Assembly (NCBI GenBank): GCA_965204525.1
Contig: OZ241994.1
Coordinates: 1,116,001 to 1,180,000 of the forward strand
Reading direction: 5' to 3'
DNA: 64,000 nucleotides
Source: Bin5 sp965204525
GTDB taxonomy: Bacteria > Chloroflexota > Anaerolineae > Caldilineales > Caldilineaceae
Positions 1 to 7,310 of this stretch are shown here, piece after piece. Made by a program: the position numbers and the translations under genes. The notes under the pieces were generated by a model. That model had not been told where the DNA came from. It saw only the letters and a program-made list of their open reading frames with translations, and did no database searches. The stretch's first letter is position 1. Every line of letters begins with the position of its first letter.

Positions 1-1
1 C

Positions 2-850
2 GCCAAAATCATCCACTTTGAACTGGACAAGGCAGAGGTCGGCAAAAACATTGTGCCTGACGTGGCCGTGGTAGGTGATCTGGCAGACACGCTACCGGCC
101 TATCTACCGCTTGTGGAGGAACGGCGCCACCAGGAATGGGTAGACACGCTGAACGAGTGGCGTTCGGAGACAGACGAGGCCGACATCATCCAGTTCGAAG
201 TCGAAGAGTTGATTCCGCCCTACGTAATCCGGCAGCTGTGGCATGCTACCGAGCGAACCGACAAGCGCGTTATCGTTGTCACCGACGTCGGCCAGCACCA
301 GATGTGGGAGAGCCAGTACTATATTCACGAACATGCCGGGATGCTGCTAACCAGCGGCGGCCTTGGCACGATGGGATACGCCTTGCCGGCGGCCCTCGGC
401 GCGCAGATGTCCGACCCGGGGGCGCTGGTCTGGTGCGTGGCCGGTGACGGCGGGTTCCAGATGACTTTGCAGGAGCTGGCCACCATCCAGCAGGAGAAGC
501 TGCCGGTCAAAATTGCCATTATCAACAACGGATTCCTGGGCATGGTGCGCCAGTGGCAGCAGATCTTTTACGACAAGCGCTATGTGGGCACGCCGATTCT
601 TTCACCGGACTACGTTAAGCTGGCCGACGCCTACGCCATCCCCGCTGCCGTGGTCCGCCATCCGAGCGAAGTCGTGCCGGTACTGGAGCAGGCGCACGCA
701 ACAGAAGGGCCGTTCCTGGTCGATTTCCAGGTGAAAGAAGAAGTGAATGTCTATCCGATGGTGGCGCCCGGCGCGGCCGTGGATGAACTGATCCGGCGGC
801 CGAAGCCAGGCTATGTTCAAGGATACAGTGGGGTCCAGCCGAGTTGGTAA
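2..850 (+). CDS. ilvB: Acetolactate synthase large subunit, C-terminal part (5' end outside window)
   Basis: Catalytic subunit of acetohydroxyacid synthase, which condenses two pyruvates (or pyruvate and 2-oxobutyrate) in the first common step of valine, leucine and isoleucine synthesis. Only the last ~282 codons are present; the frame is open to the left edge, so the GTG at 53 is internal and not a start. The visible part is the C-terminal thiamine-diphosphate domain, with the GDGGF motif followed about 25 residues later by the paired Asn (IINNGFLGM) that completes the ThDP/Mg2+ site, and the conserved RQWQ segment. The small subunit follows 92 bp downstream and ilvC after it, the usual ilvBNC order. 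Identification is secure; only the upstream boundary is unknown. Confidence 0.95.
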   Translation, partial: AKIIHFELDKAEVGKNIVPDVAVVGDLADTLPAYLPLVEERRHQEWVDTLNEWRSETDEADIIQFEVEELIPPYVIRQLWHATERTDKRVIVVTDVGQHQMWESQYYIHEHAGMLLTSGGLGTMGYALPAALGAQMSDPGALVWCVAGDGGFQMTLQELATIQQEKLPVKIAIINNGFLGMVRQWQQIFYDKRYVGTPILSPDYVKLADAYAIPAAVVRHPSEVVPVLEQAHATEGPFLVDFQVKEEVNVYPMVAPGAAVDELIRRPKPGYVQGYSGVQPSW

Positions 851-942
851 TCGCCTGGCAAGCAGTATGCCGGCAGATCGCAAGTGCCCGGTTGGTGGAC
901 GCCTCCGGGAACTGAGAAAAGGAAACGCCACGGGGGAAACCA

Positions 943-1503
943 ATGCAATATACTCTTGTCGCCTGGATGCGTGATAAACCCGGCGTTCTGAATCGTGTTT
1001 CAGGCATGCTGCGCAGGCGCAACTTCAATATCGACAGCCTCCAGGTGAGTCACAGCGAGACGCCTGGCATCAGCCGCATGACCTTCGTGGTTGATGGTGA
1101 CGAGCGAGTAGCCGACCAGGTGGTCAAGCAGCTGCGCAAAGTCGTGGACGTCACCGCGGTGGAGGACATTACGAACAGGCTGGCCATTCTGCGCGAGCTG
1201 GCTCTGATCCGGGTTCGGACGACGTCAGCGACGCGCGGGGAGATTATGCAGTTCGCTGAAATCTACCGGGCCCAGATCGTGGATGTAAACGCGGAGAATC
1301 TCGTCGTGCAGGCGGTTGGGACCGAAGACAAGGTCGATTCGCTGATCGAGTTGCTGCGCCCCTTCGGCATTGAGGAGATGGTGCGCACGGGCCGCGTCGC
1401 ACTGTGCCGCGGTGACGAACGGCCGAAACGGAACAAGCAGCCGACTTCCATATTCAAAGCCGCGGCCAGCCTCAATGGCAGCGGGCACGGCGACCAGGAG
1501 TAG
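943..1503 (+). CDS. ilvN: Acetolactate synthase small (regulatory) subunit
   Basis: Regulatory subunit that binds IlvB and confers valine feedback inhibition. The 186-residue protein opens with an ACT domain (roughly residues 3-75; MLRRRNFNIDSL is the typical first-helix signature), followed by the family's C-terminal domain (about 80-160), including the GTEDKVDSLIELLRPFGI segment. The length is slightly above the usual 160-175, because of a low-complexity tail after residue 165. A purine-rich stretch ending GGGGGAAACC lies just before the ATG. It sits between ilvB and ilvC in one orientation, as expected for a co-transcribed ilvBNC unit. The name ilvH is also used for this family. Confidence 0.95.
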   Translation: MQYTLVAWMRDKPGVLNRVSGMLRRRNFNIDSLQVSHSETPGISRMTFVVDGDERVADQVVKQLRKVVDVTAVEDITNRLAILRELALIRVRTTSATRGEIMQFAEIYRAQIVDVNAENLVVQAVGTEDKVDSLIELLRPFGIEEMVRTGRVALCRGDERPKRNKQPTSIFKAAASLNGSGHGDQE

Positions 1504-1651
1504 ACGGCAAGTTTTTTCTGAAAGGTAAAGGACTGTGGCTTGCGCGGGCGCGGTGACCACCATATGGTCTGGTCTCTCGGTGGCAGGCGGGGCGACAGCG
1601 GAGAATTGAGAAGCCCACATAGACCAGGAAACCAGACTCTCGGAGGGGAAT

Positions 1652-2653
1652 GTGACAACGATTTATTACGAGAATGACGCCGACCTTGCGCGGTTGGTAG
1701 GCAAGAAGATCGCCGTGATCGGCTACGGCAGCCAGGGACATGCCCATGCCTTGAACATGAAGGACAGCGGGCAGGACGTTCGCATCGGGTTGCACGAAGG
1801 CAGCCGCAGCAAAGCCAAGGCCGAGGCCGACGGACTGCGCGTTGTGAGCGTGGCCGACGCCGCTCGCGAAGCCGATATGATCATGGTCGTCATTCCCGAC
1901 CCGATCCAGGGCAAGGTATATGAGGAGCAGATCCAGCCGAACCTCGAGCCCGGAAACACGTTGATGTTCGCGCACGGTTTCAATGTGCGCTACGGCTTCA
2001 TCGTTGCACCGGATGAAGTTGACGTGTCGATGGTAGCGCCGAAGGCCCCCGGTCACCGCGTGCGGGAGGTCTTTGTCGAAGGTTCCGGCGTTCCTGCCCT
2101 GGTCGCCATCCATCAGGACGCCTCGGGCGATGCCCTGGCCAACGCGCTCGCTTATGCTAAAGCGATCGGCTCAGCGCGCGCCGGCGTACTTGAGACGACC
2201 TTTGCCGAGGAGACTGAGACCGACCTGTTCGGCGAGCAGACCGTCCTCTGCGGCGGCGTCAGCGAGTTGATCAAGGCCGGCTTCGAGGTCCTGGTCGATG
2301 CCGGGTACCAGCCGGAGATCGCCTACTTTGAATGTCTGCACGAACTCAAGCTGATCGTGGACTTGATGTACCAGGGTGGGCTGAACTACATGCGCTACAG
2401 TGTCAGTGATACGGCAGAGTGGGGCGATTACAAGAGCGGCCAGCGCGTCGTTACCGAAGAGACCAAGGAATCCATGCGGAAAATCCTGGCCGACATTCAG
2501 TCAGGCGCCTTTGCCGAAGAGTGGATGGACGAGTATCACGGCGGCGGTAAGATCTACTACGAACGTCGCCGCAACGAACAGAACCAGCAGCTTGAAAACG
2601 TCGGCAAAGAGTTACGCAGGATGATGACCTTCCTGGACGCCAAGGAAGTTTAG
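1652..2653 (+). CDS. ilvC: Ketol-acid reductoisomerase (class I)
   Basis: NAD(P)H- and Mg2+-dependent enzyme converting acetolactate or acetohydroxybutyrate to the dihydroxy acids. It has 333 residues, typical of the short class I form. The N-terminal Rossmann fold contains GYGSQGHAHALN (about residues 24-35). The C-terminal knotted helical domain carries the metal ligands in the FAEETETDLFGEQ segment (about 190-202) and in the second conserved Glu-rich helix. The start is GTG at 1652: an in-frame ATG is absent and CGGAGGGG lies four to five bases upstream. The 148-bp gap after ilvN contains no clear gene. The product feeds IlvD, encoded 20 kb downstream in the same cluster. Confidence 0.96.
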   Translation: MTTIYYENDADLARLVGKKIAVIGYGSQGHAHALNMKDSGQDVRIGLHEGSRSKAKAEADGLRVVSVADAAREADMIMVVIPDPIQGKVYEEQIQPNLEPGNTLMFAHGFNVRYGFIVAPDEVDVSMVAPKAPGHRVREVFVEGSGVPALVAIHQDASGDALANALAYAKAIGSARAGVLETTFAEETETDLFGEQTVLCGGVSELIKAGFEVLVDAGYQPEIAYFECLHELKLIVDLMYQGGLNYMRYSVSDTAEWGDYKSGQRVVTEETKESMRKILADIQSGAFAEEWMDEYHGGGKIYYERRRNEQNQQLENVGKELRRMMTFLDAKEV

Positions 2654-2692
2654 CCTGATGCGGGCAGGTCAGACTCGTGTCGAAAGGGGGTG

Positions 2693-2833
2693 ATGAACAT
2701 GGATGACGGCCTTAGTGACCTTTACTTAAGCGCTGAGTTGAACTCCGCGTTCACGACGTCCACCGCCGCTTTGCGCGAGGGACGGAACTGTCATCTCTTG
2801 TACAGATTCACCTCCGGAGGCATATTGCCATGA
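2693..2833 (+). CDS. 46-codon small ORF, possible leuA leader peptide
   Basis: An unannotated small ORF in the ilvC-leuA gap. A strong ribosome-binding site (AAAGGGGG, 2683-2690) precedes the ATG, and its TGA overlaps the leuA ATG in an ATGA arrangement, which suggests translational coupling. Eight of 46 codons encode Leu (CTT, CTT, TTA, TTG, TTG, CTC, TTG, TTG), which fits a leucine-sensing leader peptide. However, the Leu codons are dispersed and I see no terminator/antiterminator pair between it and leuA, so a classical attenuator is not shown. It could also be a fortuitous ORF. Confidence 0.4.
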   Translation: MNMDDGLSDLYLSAELNSAFTTSTAALREGRNCHLLYRFTSGGILP

Positions 2834-4602
2834 CAAACACAGTTGATGCGCAACAACAGGACGAGGCCGCCGTCGAAGGCGGTTCCCCGATCGACGTTGA
2901 GCAGTTCCGCCTGGCCGATGTCGACCAGTGGGCGAAAGATATTGCCCACGGCAACACCGTACTCGTCTTCGACACAACCCTGCGCGACGGAGAGCAGTCG
3001 CCGGGCGCCACTTTGAACGAGCAGGAGAAGCTCGAAATCGCCCGTCAGTTGGCGCGTTTGGGCATCGACATCATGGAGGCTGGTTTTCCGGCTGCCTCCC
3101 CAGGCGACCTTGCCGCCGTCAAGCGCATAGCCGAAACGGTGGGCCGTACTCCCAGACTGGATGAAGAAGGCAATGCAACTGCCCCGCCAATCGTCGCCGG
3201 CCTCGCCAGGGCCAATAAGGACGACATCGACAAGGCCTGGGAAGCGGTGCAGGGCGCCGTGCGGCCCCGCATTCATACTTTCCTCGCCACCAGCGAAATC
3301 CATATGCAGCACAAGCTGCGCATGTCACCCAACGAGGTGCTCGAAACCGTAGGCGACATGGTGCAATATGCCCGCAGCCTCTGCGACAACGTCGAGTTCA
3401 GTCCTGAAGACGCCGGCCGCAGCGACCCGGAGTTTCTCGTCAAAGTGTGCAGCGTTGCAGTTCAGGCGGGAGCGACAACCCTGAACATTCCCGATACGGT
3501 CGGGTATACGACACCGGAGGAGTTTGGCGAGCTGATCGAGTACCTGCGTGAGAATGTCGAAGGTGGCAGGGACGTGATCTTCAGCGTCCACTGTCACAAT
3601 GACCTGGGACTGGCGACGGCAAACACTCTGGCAGGCGTGCAGAACGGCGCCCGTCAAGTTGAAGTGACCATCAACGGCATAGGCGAACGCGCCGGCAATA
3701 CCAGTTTGGAAGAGACGGTGATGGCGCTGTACACGCGTCAGTCGGTCTTTGACCTCCGCACAAATATCCTAAGCCAGGAAATCCACCGCAGCAGTGACAT
3801 GGTCAGCCGCTACACAGGGATGGTAATTCAGCCCAACAAGGCAATCGTAGGTACAAACGCCTTTGCCCATGAGGCCGGAATCCACCAGGACGGGATGCTG
3901 AAGAACAAGCGGACCTACGAGATCATGGATGCCGATACGATCGGTCTGCACCAGAGCCGCCTGGTCCTGGGTAAGCATTCGGGCCGCCATGCACTTGGTG
4001 TCCGTCTTCAGGAGATGGGCTATCACCTGGACCGGGAAAATCTGAACGAAGTTTTCACACGTTTCAAGGATCTGGCGGACAAGAAGAAGACGGTCACCGA
4101 CGCAGACATCGAGGCGCTGGTGGCCGATGAACTCTATCAGCCGGTCGAGATTTGGGAGCTGATGGGTGTGCAGGTCCAGTGCGGGACCAACATGACGCCC
4201 ACCGCCGTGGCCACGCTGCGCAATAACGAGACCGAAGAAGAGATTACCGAGGCGAGTTTTGGCGCGGGTCCGGTGGACGCGGTCTACACCTGCATCGACA
4301 AGATCGTGCAACAGCCGAACGAACTGACCGAGTTCCTGGTGCAGGCGGTAACTGAGGGCATCGACGCCAACGGAGACGTGACCGTGAGAATCGAGGCGCC
4401 TGAGAGCCGCGGTCACAGCAGGACGGCGCAGGGCCGGCAGCGGCGGCGGTTGTTCAGTGGACGCGGCGTTGACACCGATATCATCGTGGCCAGCACGAAA
4501 GCCTACCTACAGGCGCTGAACAAACTGTGCGCGGCCGACGAGGATGAGGCCGAGGTCGCGATTGCGGCTGATGATACGGCGGTGGCTACGGTTGGGATAT
4601 AG
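2830..4602 (+). CDS. leuA: 2-isopropylmalate synthase
   Basis: Commits 2-oxoisovalerate to leucine synthesis by condensing it with acetyl-CoA. The 590-residue protein has a ~35-residue N-terminal extension, then the HMGL-like TIM barrel beginning at FDTTLRDGEQSPG (about residues 48-60) with the metal-binding SVHCHNDLGLATAN (about 252-265). The NGIGERAGN loop and the HEAGIHQDGMLKN motif (about 347-359) follow. The C-terminal LeuA allosteric domain (about 440-565) ends in a GRGVDTDIIVASTKAYLQALN segment, consistent with leucine feedback control. The ATG overlaps the stop of a 46-codon ORF. A second, distinct HMGL-like gene at 20879 is the citramalate synthase, so this copy is the true leuA. Confidence 0.95.
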   Translation: MTNTVDAQQQDEAAVEGGSPIDVEQFRLADVDQWAKDIAHGNTVLVFDTTLRDGEQSPGATLNEQEKLEIARQLARLGIDIMEAGFPAASPGDLAAVKRIAETVGRTPRLDEEGNATAPPIVAGLARANKDDIDKAWEAVQGAVRPRIHTFLATSEIHMQHKLRMSPNEVLETVGDMVQYARSLCDNVEFSPEDAGRSDPEFLVKVCSVAVQAGATTLNIPDTVGYTTPEEFGELIEYLRENVEGGRDVIFSVHCHNDLGLATANTLAGVQNGARQVEVTINGIGERAGNTSLEETVMALYTRQSVFDLRTNILSQEIHRSSDMVSRYTGMVIQPNKAIVGTNAFAHEAGIHQDGMLKNKRTYEIMDADTIGLHQSRLVLGKHSGRHALGVRLQEMGYHLDRENLNEVFTRFKDLADKKKTVTDADIEALVADELYQPVEIWELMGVQVQCGTNMTPTAVATLRNNETEEEITEASFGAGPVDAVYTCIDKIVQQPNELTEFLVQAVTEGIDANGDVTVRIEAPESRGHSRTAQGRQRRRLFSGRGVDTDIIVASTKAYLQALNKLCAADEDEAEVAIAADDTAVATVGI

Positions 4603-4621
4603 GAAGAGTTGGAAGTGGACG

Positions 4622-4655
4622 AGCGGCGATTGGGACTTTCCCAGTCGCCGCTTTT
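4622..4655 (+). terminator. Rho-independent terminator after leuA
   Basis: Perfect 8-bp outer stem AGCGGCGA/TCGCCGCT (4622-4629 with 4645-4652) continuing into a TGGG/CCCA inner stem around an ACTTT loop, followed directly by TTTT. It lies 20 bp after the leuA stop, so it probably ends the ilv-leuA transcript. It also argues that the next gene starts after it. Confidence 0.8.
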
Positions 4656-4746
4656 GCAGTTAAGGCATGGCCGTAGACCTGACTTCAAAGCGAGGGAGGG
4701 GAACGACTTTGTTCACATTGAGGTCTTCCCGCCTCTAGTATTCGCG

Positions 4747-6747
4747 ATGAAAACACTCCAGCAAAGATTCCGGACAGTCAGTCGTCACTTCGGCGGCTCT
4801 GGCAGAATCGCTCGCTTTGCCAACGCATTCCTCATTACCCTCCTTCTCTCCACGATAGTGCCGGCGCGCCCTTCCTTCGCGCAGGACACGTCACCTGTTC
4901 CTTACACCTTTCAGGAATGTGATCAGGTCGAAGAGGCTCGCTTGCGGGATGAGCTGAACGGCATTACCCAGTCCATTTTCGAGCCTGAAAAGATCCGCTT
5001 GGAGATAGCGGCGATCGTCGATCTCAAATGGAAGGAGTTAGACCTTGATTCCACAGTTGACGAGGCTGTGGACGCGGCCGTCGAAAAGGCCCGCAGCGAA
5101 ACAGATTGGTGGGAACGAGTAAAATCCAATTGGTCTGCGGATACGACTAAAGAGTTAACAGAAAAGGTTGCCACATACGCTTTTGCCTCAGAGAGTTTCG
5201 TCACCGCCGTCAACCAGTTGTCCGAGAATATCGCCAGTGAATTGGTCGATGAACTTCGAATCATGACCGCGAAGTCGGCTTCTTCAGCGTTGCAGTGTGT
5301 ACAAGCATTTATCGGTGATACGTTTTCTCAGACGATGGCGGCAGTATTGGAAGAACAGATCCAAGAGAGAATCGACGAGATAATTGTTGAACCGGATCCC
5401 GAAAATGCAACCATCCTGGATATCATAGAGCTGCACCCCGAACTATTGAGTGGCGTCGCGGTCATCGTAGGGACTCAGATCGCGAAGCGATTTGCGGCCA
5501 AGATGGCCCAAAACATCGCCGGGAAGGTCATCGCGCGCATTTTGGGGAAGTTGGCCACTTCGGCAATTCCTCTCGTCGGCTGGATCATTGGTGGCGGCCT
5601 CATAGTATGGGATGTGATCAACGCAGGGGAAGGTGCCTTCCCACAGATCCGGAATTCACTCCAGGAGGACCAGACAAAGGCTGAACTTCGCAAACAGATC
5701 GCGAATGAAGTGCATGCAGAGCTTCTGGCAGAACTGGACTTAACGGAACTGTCCCGCTCCGTTTCCAACGATGTATACAGTCAGTGGCAGGAATTCCGTA
5801 GGAAGTATGGCCGAGTGTTGGAGCTTGCGGAAACAAACTCACGCTTCCAGGGAATTCTGGACAATACCCCCGTGGAAGAGGTTAAGAAGCTGGCCGATTT
5901 CGTCTCGGTGGTGGAAGCCAAGCTCGGCTCGGCAAGATTGGAGAGTCTGCTAGATAAGGGACAGTTTGAGCGATTACTTGCTCTTCCCCAGAAAGTTCTT
6001 GAAATGCTCGAATTGGGCGTTGATCCTGACATCGTCATCGAATGGGCAGAACTGGCGGGAGAATCGATTGAACTAATCGTCGCGATGGAACTGTACCGCG
6101 TTGCCTCCCCTGCCGACTTCAGAGACCGGGCAGACTTGGAACGGGTCCTTGATCTGAACGATGCTGAACTCATTCAGAAGGCGATGCTTCTTGGTCGGGA
6201 AGAACGAGATACGGTGTTAGCATTGCCAACCGTACATATCGAACAGATCCTGGAAAAGCTTTCGCCTGAGGAGCTATCCTGGCTGGCCAAAGAGTATCTG
6301 ACCAAACTGAATGCACAGGTGATAAACGTCCTGGTTGACCGCGTTCTTCGCGAGCCGAAGTTGATAACTGAATTAGGAGTCGAGTTGGTCCAAGTGACCT
6401 TGCTGGAAAGCCAAGACTTCGAAGAGGCGCTTGACTACATCACCTTGAAAGCCAGAGATAGACCCTGGGCCGGGCAAGTCTTTGACATGCTGTCTGCGAT
6501 TAGGCCGGCGCTTTCCGGTGAATTGTCCTGGGCGCTGTTTTGGCACTATGAGGGGGCAGCCCTGAGAAACACATTGTATGCGCTGGCAGGACTGTTCGTC
6601 CTTACGATTCTCTGGCGAAGAATCATGTCCCGCCGCCAAAAACAGGATGTCAATGTGACGGTGGTACTTCCCGAAAACCGCGGCGGCAGCGGAAGTGAAC
6701 CCGATCCCAAGAGTGTTGAAGGCCATAGCGCCGGAGAGAGTGAGTAG
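4747..6747 (+). CDS. Exported, membrane-anchored protein of unknown function
   Basis: I do not recognise the family. The frame is open from 4609, but the leuA terminator lies inside that extension. The ATG at 4747 gives a good signal peptide: a basic N-terminus, a hydrophobic stretch (FANAFLITLLLSTIV) and a likely cleavage after SFA, giving a 666-residue precursor. The body is acidic and mostly helical. A Gly/Ile-rich hydrophobic segment near residues 270-300 (AIPLVGWIIGGGLIVWDVI) could insert in or lie on a membrane. The C-terminus has one clear transmembrane helix (TLYALAGLFVLTILW), then a basic stop-transfer stretch and a Gly/Ser/Glu-rich tail. This predicts an extracytoplasmic domain with a short cytoplasmic tail. 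The stop TAG overlaps the GTG of the next gene by one base, so the two are probably translated together. Confidence 0.65.
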   Translation: MKTLQQRFRTVSRHFGGSGRIARFANAFLITLLLSTIVPARPSFAQDTSPVPYTFQECDQVEEARLRDELNGITQSIFEPEKIRLEIAAIVDLKWKELDLDSTVDEAVDAAVEKARSETDWWERVKSNWSADTTKELTEKVATYAFASESFVTAVNQLSENIASELVDELRIMTAKSASSALQCVQAFIGDTFSQTMAAVLEEQIQERIDEIIVEPDPENATILDIIELHPELLSGVAVIVGTQIAKRFAAKMAQNIAGKVIARILGKLATSAIPLVGWIIGGGLIVWDVINAGEGAFPQIRNSLQEDQTKAELRKQIANEVHAELLAELDLTELSRSVSNDVYSQWQEFRRKYGRVLELAETNSRFQGILDNTPVEEVKKLADFVSVVEAKLGSARLESLLDKGQFERLLALPQKVLEMLELGVDPDIVIEWAELAGESIELIVAMELYRVASPADFRDRADLERVLDLNDAELIQKAMLLGREERDTVLALPTVHIEQILEKLSPEELSWLAKEYLTKLNAQVINVLVDRVLREPKLITELGVELVQVTLLESQDFEEALDYITLKARDRPWAGQVFDMLSAIRPALSGELSWALFWHYEGAALRNTLYALAGLFVLTILWRRIMSRRQKQDVNVTVVLPENRGGSGSEPDPKSVEGHSAGESE

Positions 6748-7076
6748 TGGCCCTAATCGCTCTCGACCAGCCCCACCGCCCCGACGTCGAAGTCGGCGAA
6801 ATCCTCGTAGTCGTCGTCGTTTACGCCGCCAACATTGTTCAGGATGTAAGGGAGAATATCCGCAACCTGGTCGGCGGGCGCATGTCCCACTACGAGACCT
6901 TGATAGCGAAAGCAATCGAACAGGGATTGTCCGACCTTGAGGAAAAGGCCTCTGCCAAGGGTTATGACGGCGTTCTGGGCGTCAAAATCAGCCACCCGCT
7001 AGTTGTGGACGGCGGCGTGGAAGTGATCATCTACGGCAACGGCTACCACTTGTCCACCGAAGGGCGGAAAAGTTGA
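6747..7076 (+). CDS. YbjQ/UPF0145-like small protein
   Basis: A 109-residue protein whose C-terminal half resembles the YbjQ (DUF74/UPF0145) family of small oligomeric proteins: a helix with an alternating Ala/Glu pattern (LSDLEEKASAKGYDGVLGV) followed by a short strand and a final V-I-I-Y-GNGYHL strand. The N-terminal strand EILVVVVVYAANIVQDVRENIRNLVGG matches the family's long helix lead-in. The family's function is not established, though a metal-binding role has been proposed. The GTG start overlaps the TAG of the exported-protein gene (TAGTG), so co-translation is likely. Other in-frame starts would cut into the conserved region. Confidence 0.6.
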   Translation: MALIALDQPHRPDVEVGEILVVVVVYAANIVQDVRENIRNLVGGRMSHYETLIAKAIEQGLSDLEEKASAKGYDGVLGVKISHPLVVDGGVEVIIYGNGYHLSTEGRKS

Positions 7077-7101
7077 CGGAACGCCAATTCTCGTGTAAAT
7101 T
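7073..7101 (+). promoter_or_regulatory. Putative sigma-70 promoter for gltBD
   Basis: TTGACG (7073-7078), a 17-bp spacer and TAAATT (7096-7101), placed at the very end of the YbjQ-like gene and about 210 bp before gltB. It is the best promoter-like match in this gap and would give a long 5' leader that includes the hairpin at 7210. It is a consensus match only. Confidence 0.45.
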
Positions 7102-7209
7102 ATACGAAATGATGGCGGGTTCATGCCGCCGGGAATTCATCTGTCTGCAAGGTTTTCGCGATAAGACAACGACGTCATCCGGTCTTTGCACACGATCTTC
7201 CTTCGCATT

Positions 7210-7232
7210 CTGAGCGGCCTGAAGCCGCTCAG
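7210..7232 (+). promoter_or_regulatory. Perfect 9-bp hairpin in the gltB leader
   Basis: CTGAGCGGC and GCCGCTCAG form a perfect stem around a CTGAA loop, about 80 bases before the gltB start. There is no T-tract after it, so it is not a standard terminator. It could be an RNA control element or a protein-binding palindrome. Confidence 0.35.
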
Positions 7233-7310
7233 ATGCAGAGTAGTTATCCCCTAACCAACTGCTCTGAATGTACCTCGCGAAAGGGAAGACCTACTTGAGG
7301 AGATGTCGTT

